Assembly: GCF_003259435.1 (NCBI RefSeq)
Contig: NZ_QLMA01000011.1
Location: 62,001 to 126,000, forward strand
Reading direction: 5' to 3'
DNA length: 64,000 bases
Source of the DNA: Chitinophaga dinghuensis
GTDB lineage: Bacteria > Bacteroidota > Bacteroidia > Chitinophagales > Chitinophagaceae
In this document: positions 7,721 through 16,698 of the stretch, piece by piece
Numbering within the stretch: position 1 is the stretch's first letter
Layout of the letters: each line of letters starts with the position of its first letter
The notes under the pieces: model-generated
The model's database searches: none
What the model was told of the DNA's origin: nothing
What the model saw: only the letters and a program-made list of their open reading frames with translations
Made by a program: the position numbers and the translations under genes

Positions 7721-7869
7721 ATAACACATTGATACCTGATACTGCCCGCCTGTACTACCATACCGGCGGGGATGCTGGTAAATACTATATGGCAAGCATC
7801 TCAATAAAACCGCCAGTGTCAGGTATCATACCTAATAGCTCCCCTCCAAAGGAGCAACTAATAACTTAG
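7717..7869 (+). CDS. Possible 50-residue small gene between ftsL and ftsI
   Basis: An uninterrupted 50-codon frame begins with an ATG that overlaps the ftsL stop (ATGA) and ends with TAG at 7867-7869, two bases before the GTG of ftsI. This perfect fit between two genes is what a translationally coupled small gene would look like. The predicted peptide (starting MNNTLIPDTARLYYHT) has no signal peptide, membrane helix or recognised domain. The same bases form a strongly folded RNA, so the frame could be open by chance. No function can be given. Confidence 0.4.
   Translation: MNNTLIPDTARLYYHTGGDAGKYYMASISIKPPVSGIIPNSSPPKEQLIT
7731..7855 (+). other. Highly structured RNA element between ftsL and ftsI
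   Basis: Four helices can be read in 125 bases. P1 pairs 7731-7744 with 7814-7827 (14 bp, with one G-U). Directly inside it, P2 pairs 7745-7750 with 7765-7770 (CCCGCC/GGCGGG, extendable by three pairs), and P3 pairs 7771-7776 with 7795-7800 (GATGCT/AGCATC). P1, P2 and P3 abut with no unpaired bases on the 5' side, as in a multi-helix junction. P4 pairs 7838-7842 with 7851-7855 just before the ftsI start. No known riboswitch or RNA family was recognised. Confidence 0.55.
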
Positions 7870-7871
7870 CA

Positions 7872-9974
7872 GTGGATGTAAAAAAAGACATATTGTGGCG
7901 TGTGTATCTGTGCCTGATCGGCATGGCGCTCTTCGGCGTCGCTATCCTCGCCAAAGTCTTCTATATCCAGAATATCCAGGGCTCCTACTGGCGAAGCATG
8001 GCTGATAGTCTCCATACCCGCTACGTAGCCCTCGATGCCGACAGAGGCACCATCTATTCTGAAGAAGGGAGAATGCTCTCCACTTCTATTCCATATTTCG
8101 ATATCAGAATAGATTTCGCCGCCGACGGCCTCACCGATAAAAAAGGCCTGGTGTTCAGAACAAACCTGGACTCCCTCAGCCTCTGCCTGTCACAGCTGTT
8201 CAACGACCGCTCACAGGCAGAATATAAAAAATTACTGCAGGAAGGCTATAAATCGAAAGACCGCTACTTTCTCCTCAAAAGAGATGTACCGTTCGATCAA
8301 TACCAGACCCTGAGAACATTACCAATGTTCCGTCTCGGCAAAAACAAAGGCGGCATGATCGCGGAAACGAAAAGTAAACGCATCAACCCCTTTAAACTGC
8401 TGGCCAACAGAACAATCGGCCTCGCCCGCGAGAACGCTCAAAGCGTAGGACTCGAAAGAACCTACGACGATTATCTCCGCGGCGTTACCGGTAAACGCCT
8501 GATGCGACGCATCGCCGGTGGAACCTACGTTCCCGTAGAAGGATACGATATCGAACCAGAAAATGGCCGCGATATCGTTACCACCATCGATGTAAACATG
8601 CAGGATATCGTGGAAACGGCCCTCATGAATATGATGGTGCAAAACGAAGCAGATCACGGTACCTGTATCCTGATGGAAGTGAAAACAGGAAAAATCAAAG
8701 CACTCGCCAATATCGGCCATCTACAAGATGGTAGCTATTGGGAAAATATGAACTATGCACTGCAGGTTGGCGAACCAGGTTCCACTTTTAAACTGGCCAC
8801 CGTCATCTCTGTACTGGAAGATAAATACGCTACCATGAATACAATGGTAAACATGGACGGCGGTAAATGGAAAGTTGGCCGTAGAACGGTATACGATTCT
8901 GAACCCCACCCGGGCCCACAGAACGTAACCATCAAACATGCATTCGAGCTCAGCTCCAATGTAGGTATGGCCAAACTCGCTGTACAGTACTACAGCAAAC
9001 AACCGAATAATTTTGTCGCACACCTGAGGAAACTCAAACTCGACCAAATTACAGGTATTGACCTCCTCGGCGAAGGACGCCCGGTGATTAAATCCACCAA
9101 CTCCCGCACCTGGTCCAATACCTCCCTCCCTTGGATGGCATTCGGTTATGAAGTACTGATCAGCCCACTGCAAACAGCTATGCTGTACAACGCAGTGGCC
9201 AACAACGGTAAAATGATGAAACCCTACCTCGTCAATTCTATTATGGAATATGGCCAGGTAGTAAAACAGTTTGAACCAACGATAGTAATGGATAGCATCT
9301 GTTCTAACAGTACACTCAGACAGGTGCAGCAAATGCTGGCAGGCGTCGTTACCAACGGTACCGCCAAAAAACTGCAAAACCAATACTACTCTTTCGCTGG
9401 AAAAACAGGTACCGCCCTCGTTGCCAACGGCAGCAGAGGGTATGCCGATAAAATATACCAGGCTTCATTTGCAGGATATTTCCCCGCAAATGATCCGCAA
9501 TATACCTGCGTGGTAGTCATCAAAAACAAACCGCATGCACTGCGCTTCTATGGCGCCAGTGTTGCGGGTCCTGTGTTTAGGGAAGTCGCCGATCGCCTCT
9601 TCGCTCTGGCAGTGGAAAAACAAGCGCCCATGCAGGCTACTTTGAAAATTGACTCTACCCTGGCCATGAAAAATGGAAAAGGAGCAGAATGGAATGAAAT
9701 CCTTCAAACACTCCACCTCCCCGCTGGTAACGCTACGGCTTCCAGCTGGGTAAGCGCCAAGGTAGATAACCAAAAGGTAACCTTCCAACAAGTCAGCCAA
9801 CCTAAAGGCGCTGTACCGGATGTTACCGGAATGGGACTCAAAGATGCGCTATACCTGCTGGAAAATGCAGGCTTACGTGTAGTAATAAAAGGAGCCGGTA
9901 AAGTGAAAACACAATCACTCCCCGGCGGAACTAAAATTGGAAACGAACAAACAATTGTAATTGAACTGAGCTAG
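7872..9974 (+). CDS. ftsI: Septal peptidoglycan transpeptidase FtsI (PBP3) with PASTA domain
   Basis: Class B penicillin-binding protein that cross-links peptidoglycan at the division septum with FtsW. The 700-residue protein has an N-terminal membrane anchor (residues about 10-28), a pedestal domain, and the transpeptidase domain with all three catalytic motifs: STFK with nucleophile Ser 304, SSN at 361-363 and KTGT at 511-514. The C-terminal roughly 60 residues (VPDVTGMGLKDALYLLENAG) form one PASTA domain. The start is GTG at 7872, giving the membrane anchor in the right place. The stop is directly followed by the murE ATG with no gap. Confidence 0.96.
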   Translation: MDVKKDILWRVYLCLIGMALFGVAILAKVFYIQNIQGSYWRSMADSLHTRYVALDADRGTIYSEEGRMLSTSIPYFDIRIDFAADGLTDKKGLVFRTNLDSLSLCLSQLFNDRSQAEYKKLLQEGYKSKDRYFLLKRDVPFDQYQTLRTLPMFRLGKNKGGMIAETKSKRINPFKLLANRTIGLARENAQSVGLERTYDDYLRGVTGKRLMRRIAGGTYVPVEGYDIEPENGRDIVTTIDVNMQDIVETALMNMMVQNEADHGTCILMEVKTGKIKALANIGHLQDGSYWENMNYALQVGEPGSTFKLATVISVLEDKYATMNTMVNMDGGKWKVGRRTVYDSEPHPGPQNVTIKHAFELSSNVGMAKLAVQYYSKQPNNFVAHLRKLKLDQITGIDLLGEGRPVIKSTNSRTWSNTSLPWMAFGYEVLISPLQTAMLYNAVANNGKMMKPYLVNSIMEYGQVVKQFEPTIVMDSICSNSTLRQVQQMLAGVVTNGTAKKLQNQYYSFAGKTGTALVANGSRGYADKIYQASFAGYFPANDPQYTCVVVIKNKPHALRFYGASVAGPVFREVADRLFALAVEKQAPMQATLKIDSTLAMKNGKGAEWNEILQTLHLPAGNATASSWVSAKVDNQKVTFQQVSQPKGAVPDVTGMGLKDALYLLENAGLRVVIKGAGKVKTQSLPGGTKIGNEQTIVIELS

Positions 9975-11441
9975 ATGAAGACGCTGCGCGACATATTATA
10001 CAACGTAAGCATCATCGCTGTCCACGGAGATGCAGGCATCCCCGTGAACGCATTGGCTATCGATTCCAGAAATATCGGTAATCAGGACGCATTCATCGCT
10101 GTAAAAGGCGTACATGCGGACGGTCACCAATATATCGAGAAAGCTGTATCTCTAGGTGCAGCCGCTATCATCTGCGAATCCCTGCCAGAGGTAATGCATG
10201 ATCAAGTGACCTATGTACAGGTGAAAGACAGTGCTGCCGCCAGCGGCATAATGGCTGGCAATTTCTTTGATAACCCCTCCCACCAACTCAAACTGGTAGG
10301 CGTAACCGGTACCAATGGTAAAACAACCATCGCTACCCTCCTGTTCCGCCTGTATTCGAAACTGGGCTATCACTGCGGATTGTTATCTACCGTACAAAAT
10401 CAAATAGGCGATACCGTTATCCCGTCTACCCATACCACCCCAGACCCTATTAGTCTGAATGCCCTGCTGGCTAAAATGGTGGAAGACGGTTGCCTCTATG
10501 CGTTTATGGAAGTGAGCTCACACGCCATCCATCAACAACGCATCGCAGGCCTCCGCTTTGCAGGTGGACTGTTCAGCAATATCACCCATGATCACCTGGA
10601 TTACCACAAAACTTTTGATGAGTACATCCGCGTGAAAAAATCATTCTTTGATAACCTGCCTACATCAGCTTTCGCACTCACCAACCTCGATGATAAAAGA
10701 GGAAACGTGATGCTGCAAAATACCAAAGCCCGTAAGGCAACTTACAGTCTCCATACCCTGGCAGATTTCAAAGGAAAAATCCTGGAAAATAACCTGACAG
10801 GACTCATCATGATGATCGATGATACAGAAGTACATTTCCGTCTGATCGGTGAGTTCAATGCCTACAATCTGCTGGCCGTTTATGGCGCCGCCAGATTACT
10901 GGGCGAAGATAAAGCCACTGTCCTCCAGGCCCTGAGCGATATACAAGGCGCGGAAGGCAGATTCGATTACTTTATCTCAGATAAAGACCAGATCATCGCT
11001 ATTGTGGACTATGCACATACCCCGGATGCATTGAAAAATGTATTAGCCACCATTCAGAACCTTCGTAAAGGAAACGAACAACTGATTACTGTGGTCGGCT
11101 GCGGGGGCGACAGAGACACCGCAAAACGCCCTATTATGGCAGATGTAGCCGTGGAAAACAGCGATCGCGTTATCCTTACTTCGGATAACCCACGCTCTGA
11201 AGACCCTACAGCCATCATCGCTGAAATGGAAAAAGGCGTCCCCGTGCATCTGAAAAAAAGATGCATCTCCATCGTTGACAGAAAAGAAGCCATCAAAACG
11301 GCTTTAACCCTCGCCGGTAAAAACGATATCATTCTCGTTGCCGGAAAGGGCCATGAAAAATACCAGGAAATTCACGGCGTGAAACATCCGTTCGATGATA
11401 AACAGGTATTACACGACATGATGACAATGCTGGAAAAATAA
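9975..11441 (+). CDS. murE: UDP-MurNAc-tripeptide ligase MurE (meso-DAP adding)
   Basis: ATP-dependent ligase that adds the third amino acid to UDP-MurNAc-L-Ala-D-Glu in the cytoplasm. Visible motifs: the P-loop VTGTNGKTT, the HTTPDP and SSHAIHQQR segments, and VDYAHTPDAL. Residues 404-407 read DNPR, the motif that marks enzymes using meso-diaminopimelate rather than lysine. The 488-residue length is normal. It begins directly after ftsI; a 114-base spacer with inverted repeats separates it from mraY. Confidence 0.97.
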   Translation: MKTLRDILYNVSIIAVHGDAGIPVNALAIDSRNIGNQDAFIAVKGVHADGHQYIEKAVSLGAAAIICESLPEVMHDQVTYVQVKDSAAASGIMAGNFFDNPSHQLKLVGVTGTNGKTTIATLLFRLYSKLGYHCGLLSTVQNQIGDTVIPSTHTTPDPISLNALLAKMVEDGCLYAFMEVSSHAIHQQRIAGLRFAGGLFSNITHDHLDYHKTFDEYIRVKKSFFDNLPTSAFALTNLDDKRGNVMLQNTKARKATYSLHTLADFKGKILENNLTGLIMMIDDTEVHFRLIGEFNAYNLLAVYGAARLLGEDKATVLQALSDIQGAEGRFDYFISDKDQIIAIVDYAHTPDALKNVLATIQNLRKGNEQLITVVGCGGDRDTAKRPIMADVAVENSDRVILTSDNPRSEDPTAIIAEMEKGVPVHLKKRCISIVDRKEAIKTALTLAGKNDIILVAGKGHEKYQEIHGVKHPFDDKQVLHDMMTMLEK

Positions 11442-11507
11442 CACCGTGTGAAAACCGGAACGACGTGACGTTGATGTAAAATATCGTAATAACTCAATGA
11501 CTTAAAC

Positions 11508-11541
11508 ACCTGCTTCGCCATCAATGGCAGGCCAGGCAGGT
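11508..11541 (+). other. Inverted repeats in the murE-mraY spacer
   Basis: In the 114-base gap, ACCTGC (11508-11513) can pair with GCAGGT (11536-11541), enclosing a second hairpin GCCAT (11517-11521) with ATGGC (11524-11528). CCTGC can alternatively pair with GCAGG at 11527-11531, so two foldings compete. There is no T run, so it is not a plain terminator. It ends 14 bases before the mraY ATG. A regulatory role is only a possibility. Confidence 0.4.
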
Positions 11542-11555
11542 ACTACTAAAACTAT

Positions 11556-12815
11556 ATGTTATATTATTTTTTAAATTATCTGAAATCTCAATTCAACATC
11601 AGCATCGTGGGTGGTGGCATGTTCCAGTTTATCACCTTCCGCGTTACCATGGCTCTATTGCTGTCATTGGTAATATCCCTGTTGTTGGGTAAAAGAATTA
11701 TCAGAACGCTCCAGCGCCGTCAGATCGGGGAAACTATCCGCGAACTGGGACTCACTGGTGAAAATTCCAAAAAAGGTACCCCAACCATGGGCGGCCTTAT
11801 CATCCTGTCTGCCATTGTCATTCCAACATTATTATTCGCTCAGGTAGCCAATGTTTATATCTGGCTGATGCTGCTCAGCACCATATGGCTGGGATTAATC
11901 GGCTTCCTGGATGATTATATCAAAGTATTTAAAAAGAATAAAGAAGGTCTGGCCGGACGATTCAAAATCATGGGCCAGGTAGGACTCGGACTGATTGTAG
12001 GCTGTACCCTTTACTTCAATAATGATGTAGTGGTTTCCCGTGAAATTATGGGCGCAAAAAAAATCGCTCCTTATGAACACATGGCGAAGAACCACCCGGA
12101 AAGAGTAACCCGCGATGGTCACCGCTTTGCGGATGTGAAAACGCCTATCACCACCATCCCGTTTGTAAAAAATCATGAGTTCAATTATTCTAAACTCATC
12201 TCATGGATTCCAGGCGCTGAAAAGTATACCTGGGCCATCTATATACTGATTGTAATCTTTGTAATTACGGCGGTATCTAATGGCGCTAATTTAACAGACG
12301 GACTTGACGGCCTGGCAACGGGCGTTTCGGCGATTATAGGGGTAGGCCTCGGCATTTTTGCTTATGTCTCCGGTAATATCCAATTCGCAGAATACCTCAA
12401 TGTGATGTATATCCCCAACCTGGGCGAATTATCCATCTTCATTGCGGCATTCGTAGGCGCCTGCGTAGGATTCCTCTGGTATAATGCCTTTCCGGCACAA
12501 GTATTTATGGGAGACACGGGCTCGCTGGCCATCGGCGGTATCATCGCATCGCTGGCCTTCATCGTTCGTAAAGAACTGCTGATCCCCATATTCTGCGGCG
12601 TATTCCTGGTAGAACTGCTATCTGTAATGATACAGGTATCCTACTTTAAATACACCAAAAAGAAATACGGCGAAGGAAGACGACTGCTGAAAATGTCGCC
12701 ACTTCACCACCATTATCAGAAAATCGGTTATCACGAAAGTAAAATATCAGTGCGCTTCTGGATCGTAACCATCATGTGTGTGGTTTTCGCCATTGCAACA
12801 CTGAAAATGAGATAG
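11556..12815 (+). CDS. mraY: Phospho-MurNAc-pentapeptide transferase MraY
   Basis: Integral membrane enzyme that transfers phospho-MurNAc-pentapeptide to undecaprenyl phosphate, forming lipid I. The 419-residue polytopic protein has the active-site aspartates in DDYIKVFKKNKEGL and NLTDGLDGLATG, the segment VFMGDTGSLAIGG, and the C-terminal SPLHHHYQK. It has a longer central loop (about residues 160-205) than proteobacterial MraY, as is usual in this phylum. murD follows after 45 bases. Confidence 0.97.
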   Translation: MLYYFLNYLKSQFNISIVGGGMFQFITFRVTMALLLSLVISLLLGKRIIRTLQRRQIGETIRELGLTGENSKKGTPTMGGLIILSAIVIPTLLFAQVANVYIWLMLLSTIWLGLIGFLDDYIKVFKKNKEGLAGRFKIMGQVGLGLIVGCTLYFNNDVVVSREIMGAKKIAPYEHMAKNHPERVTRDGHRFADVKTPITTIPFVKNHEFNYSKLISWIPGAEKYTWAIYILIVIFVITAVSNGANLTDGLDGLATGVSAIIGVGLGIFAYVSGNIQFAEYLNVMYIPNLGELSIFIAAFVGACVGFLWYNAFPAQVFMGDTGSLAIGGIIASLAFIVRKELLIPIFCGVFLVELLSVMIQVSYFKYTKKKYGEGRRLLKMSPLHHHYQKIGYHESKISVRFWIVTIMCVVFAIATLKMR

Positions 12816-12860
12816 TAAAAAGATTCAATTCATTAAAACTAACGTAGAAGGTTAAACGAA

Positions 12861-14201
12861 ATGGCACACAAACTAATCATATTGGGAGCGGGAGAAAGTG
12901 GAATCGGCGCAGCCTTGCTGGGAAAACAGCAGGGATATGAGGTTTTTGTGTCAGACGGAAGCAATATAAAAGACATTTATAAGCAGGAACTGGCGGTAAA
13001 CCAGATACCATTTGAGGAAGGACATCACTCCTGGGATATTATACTGAACGCGGATGAAATCGTGAAAAGCCCAGGCATCCCTGAGAAATCAGATCTGATG
13101 AAAAAGGTACGCGAAAAAGGCGTCCCTGTCATTTCCGAAATAGAACTGGCCTACCGTTTTTCGACAGGTAAAAAGATTATTGCCATCACCGGCAGCAACG
13201 GCAAAAGCACCACCACCGCCCTCACCTACCACATCTTTAAAACCGCAGGTTATGATGTGGCCATGGTAGGAAATATCGGTATCAGCTATGCCCGCCAGGT
13301 GGCCACCGCACCAGCGGAGTATTATGTGATTGAAGTTAGCAGCTTTCAGCTGGATGACATCAAGGAATTCAAACCCGATGTATCCATCCTCCTGAACATT
13401 ACGCCTGATCACCTGGATAGATATAATTACCAAATGGAAAATTATGTCAAATCCAAATTCAGAATTACCATGAACCAAACTGGCGACGATAAATTCGTCT
13501 ACTGCATGGATGATCCTGAGATCACGCAACACCTTACGCAGCAACCCATTTATTCAACATCAATACCTTTTACCATCATGAAACGATTGAAAGCAGGCGG
13601 CTTTGTCGACAACGACCAGTTGCACATAAAGGTAGACGAGGACCCGGTAATAGTATCCATCTATGACCTGGCCCTGAAAGGGAAACATAATCTCTACAAT
13701 TCCATGGCCGCAGGTATCGCTGCCAAAACCATGGGCATTCGTAAGGAAAAAATCCGCGAAAGTCTTACCAGCTTCAAAAGTCTGGAACATCGCATGGAAT
13801 ACGTAACCACGGTAAAAGGGGTGGACTTTATCAACGACAGCAAAGCTACCAACGTAAACTCCGTATGGTTCGCACTGGAAAGCATTGAGAAGAAAGTCGT
13901 ACTGATTATGGGAGGTGTGGATAAAGGAAACGATTACACCGCTATCCGCCCGCTGGTACAGGAAAAAGTGAAAGCGATCGTTTGCCTGGGTGTGGATAAT
14001 AAACCTATCGAAGAAGCTTTGTCTAAGGATACGCCCGTGATGGTCAGCACTATCAGCATGAAAGAAGCTGTTACCACCGCGCTGAAACTAGCAGATAAAG
14101 GAGATGTAGTACTGCTCTCCCCTGCATGCGCCAGCTTCGATCTGTTTAAAAATTATGAAGACAGAGGCCGACAGTTTAAAGACGCGGTAAGAGAACTATA
14201 A
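12861..14201 (+). CDS. murD: UDP-MurNAc-L-alanine:D-glutamate ligase MurD
   Basis: Cytoplasmic ligase that adds D-glutamate to UDP-MurNAc-L-alanine. It shows an N-terminal UDP-binding Rossmann domain (ILGAGESGIGAALLGKQQG), the ATP-binding loop ITGSNGKSTTTAL, the NITPDHLDRY segment and, in the C-terminal domain, INDSKATNVNS and LSPACASFDLFKNYEDRG, all characteristic of MurD. Its 446-residue length is typical. It lies between mraY and ftsW with short gaps. Confidence 0.97.
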   Translation: MAHKLIILGAGESGIGAALLGKQQGYEVFVSDGSNIKDIYKQELAVNQIPFEEGHHSWDIILNADEIVKSPGIPEKSDLMKKVREKGVPVISEIELAYRFSTGKKIIAITGSNGKSTTTALTYHIFKTAGYDVAMVGNIGISYARQVATAPAEYYVIEVSSFQLDDIKEFKPDVSILLNITPDHLDRYNYQMENYVKSKFRITMNQTGDDKFVYCMDDPEITQHLTQQPIYSTSIPFTIMKRLKAGGFVDNDQLHIKVDEDPVIVSIYDLALKGKHNLYNSMAAGIAAKTMGIRKEKIRESLTSFKSLEHRMEYVTTVKGVDFINDSKATNVNSVWFALESIEKKVVLIMGGVDKGNDYTAIRPLVQEKVKAIVCLGVDNKPIEEALSKDTPVMVSTISMKEAVTTALKLADKGDVVLLSPACASFDLFKNYEDRGRQFKDAVREL

Positions 14202-14243
14202 TAATTGGGTTAAAGGTATTGTAACGGTCACGAATAAACGAAT

Positions 14244-15440
14244 ATGAATAATCTGCTCTATAGAACCAAAGGCGATAAAGTTATCTGGACGATAGTGATT
14301 TTCCTATCGCTGGTTAGCTTGCTGGCGGTATATAGTGCAACAGGCTCGCTGGCCTACAGGGAAAGAGGTGGACACACGGAGTATTATCTCCTTAAACAAC
14401 TTTCCGTACTGGTCATGGGTCTGCTGATCATCTACTTTGCTCACCGGGTGAATTACACGATTTACTCCAGGGTGGCACAGGTAGGCTTCCTGATATCGAT
14501 TCCGCTGCTGGTCTATACACTGGCTTTCGGTTCTCATATCAACGATGCCAGCAGATGGATCAGACTCCCGATCATTAACCTGACCTTCCAAACATCGGAC
14601 GTGGCAAAACTGGCCATATTCATGTACGTAAGCAGGCAGTTATCGAGAAAACAACACATTATTGACGATTTCAAGAAGGGTTTCCTTCCGATCATCGTAC
14701 CAGTAGGCGTTATATGCCTGCTCATCATGCCGGCCAATATGAGTACGGCCCTCCTGCTGGGCGCCAGCTGTATGTTGCTTTGCTTTATCGGCAGAGTACC
14801 TATCCGCTTCCTCGCAGCCATGATAGCCGCCGGAATGGTTCTGGTAGTCATGATGTTCATGCTGGCCAAACTGACAGGAAAAGAGATGCGTACCAAAACA
14901 TGGCAAAAACGTATCGACAGCTTCCTGCATGATGATCACACCGAAACGCCCTACCAGGTGCAACAGGCAAATATTGCTATCGCAGGTGGAGGCTTTCTGG
15001 GGAAAGGCCCGGGCAATAGTACCCAGCGTAACTTTCTGCCACACGCCTATTCGGATTATATCTATGCAACGATCATTGAAGAATATGGTATGGTAGGGGC
15101 ATTTCTGATACTGGCGTCCTATATGTTACTACTACTGCGATGTATTCGGATATATCGAAAATGTCCTTACGCCTTCGGCGCATTCCTAGCAGTAGGGCTA
15201 AGCGTCACACTGGTCATACAGGCACTGACCAATATGGCGGTAAATGTGCACCTGTTCCCGGTTACAGGGGTGACGCTCCCAATGGTAAGTATGGGAGGTT
15301 CCTCCGTGATATTTACCAGTTTAGCCATCGGTATTATACTGAGTGTGGCGAGAAATGTGGAAGAAATGGAAGGTAAACAAGCCGAAAAAGAAAGACTCGA
15401 AAGAGTAATGGCAGCAAGAGAAGATCAGGCAATAGCTTAA
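14244..15440 (+). CDS. ftsW: Septal peptidoglycan glycosyltransferase FtsW
   Basis: SEDS-family membrane glycosyltransferase that polymerises lipid II at the septum together with FtsI. The 398-residue protein has about ten membrane helices. Family features include the segment NDASRWIRLPIINLTFQTSDVAKL, the large periplasmic loop with RIDSFLHDDHTETPYQVQQANIAIAGGGFLGKG, and SDYIYATIIEEYG. The location between murD and murG assigns it to FtsW rather than RodA. A charged C-terminal tail (about 30 residues) faces the cytoplasm. Confidence 0.95.
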   Translation: MNNLLYRTKGDKVIWTIVIFLSLVSLLAVYSATGSLAYRERGGHTEYYLLKQLSVLVMGLLIIYFAHRVNYTIYSRVAQVGFLISIPLLVYTLAFGSHINDASRWIRLPIINLTFQTSDVAKLAIFMYVSRQLSRKQHIIDDFKKGFLPIIVPVGVICLLIMPANMSTALLLGASCMLLCFIGRVPIRFLAAMIAAGMVLVVMMFMLAKLTGKEMRTKTWQKRIDSFLHDDHTETPYQVQQANIAIAGGGFLGKGPGNSTQRNFLPHAYSDYIYATIIEEYGMVGAFLILASYMLLLLRCIRIYRKCPYAFGAFLAVGLSVTLVIQALTNMAVNVHLFPVTGVTLPMVSMGGSSVIFTSLAIGIILSVARNVEEMEGKQAEKERLERVMAAREDQAIA

Positions 15441-15472
15441 TAATATTCAGATAAACAAAAGAACTATAGCAA

Positions 15473-16567
15473 ATGCAACGCAAAATTATCATAGCAGGCG
15501 GCGGTACCGGAGGACATATCTTCCCGGCCATTGCCATTGCCAATGCGTTGAAGAAGATTCAGCCCGATACGGAGATTCTTTTTGTAGGCGCCAAAGGCAA
15601 AATGGAAATGGAGAAAGTGCCACAGGCAGGCTACAAAATTGAAGGTCTCGAAATAGCAGGATTCAATCGCAGCAATCTCTTTAAAAACATTTTGCTGCCA
15701 TTTAAAATCTGGAAAAGTTTGAGAGACGCGAAGTCCATTATCCGGAACTTCCAACCAGACGCAGTAGTGGGCGTTGGCGGTTATGCCAGTTTCCCCATCC
15801 TGAGAGCTGCCCAAAAAATGAATATCCCGTCCCTGATCCAGGAACAGAATTCATTCGCCGGCAAATCCAATAAAATACTGGGGAAAAAAGCCAGGAAAAT
15901 ATGTGTGGCATATGACGGCATGGATAAATTCTTCCCGGCAGATAAACTCATATTAACAGGCAACCCTGTACGAAATAATATTACACAGTCGGCCGTTACC
16001 AAACAAGATGCGGTACAACATTTCGGACTGTCAGAAAACAGACAAACTGTATTTGCAGTAGGTGGTAGTCTGGGTGCAAAATCCATCAACGAAGCGCTGC
16101 AACCACTGCTGGAGACTTTAGTGAAGAAGAATATCCAGCTGATCTGGCAAACAGGTAAGCCGTTTTATGAAACAGCGAAAGCGGCAGCAGCGCCTTACGC
16201 TTCACATGTGAAAGTATACGAATTCATCAACGTAATGGACTTCGCTTACAAAGCGGCAGATGTAGTATTATCAAGAGCAGGCGCACTGGCCATTGCTGAA
16301 CTTTGTGTGGTAAGAAAACCTGTCATCTTCGTACCATACCCATTTGCAGCAGAAGATCATCAAACCTCCAATGCGATGAATCTCGTAAATAAGAAAGCAG
16401 GCTTGATTATCAAGAATGATGCAGTGCAAACGGAGCTGGAAAGTGTACTCTTCAGCCTCCTGCAAAACAAAGCGCTGATGGAACAAATGGAACAGCACAT
16501 TGGTACGCTGGCCCATCCAAACGCTGATATGGACATTGCAAACGAAGTACTGGCTATCATTCGATAA
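15473..16567 (+). CDS. murG: Lipid II synthase MurG
   Basis: Peripheral membrane GT28 glycosyltransferase that adds GlcNAc from UDP-GlcNAc to lipid I, giving lipid II. The N-terminal GGGTGGHIFPAIAIA motif, VVGVGGYASFPIL, QEQNSFAGKSNK, and the C-terminal donor site VLSRAGALAIAELCVVRKPVIFVPYPFAAEDHQ are all present. At 364 residues it is complete. The gap to murC is 131 bases and carries several inverted repeats. Confidence 0.97.
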   Translation: MQRKIIIAGGGTGGHIFPAIAIANALKKIQPDTEILFVGAKGKMEMEKVPQAGYKIEGLEIAGFNRSNLFKNILLPFKIWKSLRDAKSIIRNFQPDAVVGVGGYASFPILRAAQKMNIPSLIQEQNSFAGKSNKILGKKARKICVAYDGMDKFFPADKLILTGNPVRNNITQSAVTKQDAVQHFGLSENRQTVFAVGGSLGAKSINEALQPLLETLVKKNIQLIWQTGKPFYETAKAAAAPYASHVKVYEFINVMDFAYKAADVVLSRAGALAIAELCVVRKPVIFVPYPFAAEDHQTSNAMNLVNKKAGLIIKNDAVQTELESVLFSLLQNKALMEQMEQHIGTLAHPNADMDIANEVLAIIR

Positions 16568-16580
16568 AAATTATTTTAAA

Positions 16581-16683
16581 AGCAGAACAAAAAATCTGCT
16601 TCAACATACAGAAACGCAATCTGAAGAAAAAACTGATAACGCTTCTTCAGAAAAATTTCAAACAGTTATCAGAAGATAACTGT
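16581..16683 (+). promoter_or_regulatory. Alternative hairpins in the murG-murC spacer
   Basis: Inverted repeats read directly: AGCAGA 16581-16586 with TCTGCT 16595-16600; a 9-bp stem 16620-16628 with 16643-16651; CTGATAAC 16633-16640 with GTTATCAG 16665-16672; and a 9-bp stem 16662-16670 with 16675-16683 closed by loop AGAA. The third and fourth pairings share the same bases (16665-16670), and the third also conflicts with the second, so the leader can fold in two exclusive ways. The last hairpin ends 15 bases before the murC ATG. No T run follows, so control of translation or RNA stability is more likely than termination. Confidence 0.5.
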
Positions 16684-16698
16684 CTTTATAGTGAGAAT

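Noticed and set aside
7337..7869. Fusion of ftsL with the small downstream frame by frameshift
   Set aside because: ftsL is of normal length for its family, and the overlap is a regular ATGA start-stop overlap; no slippery sequence was seen.
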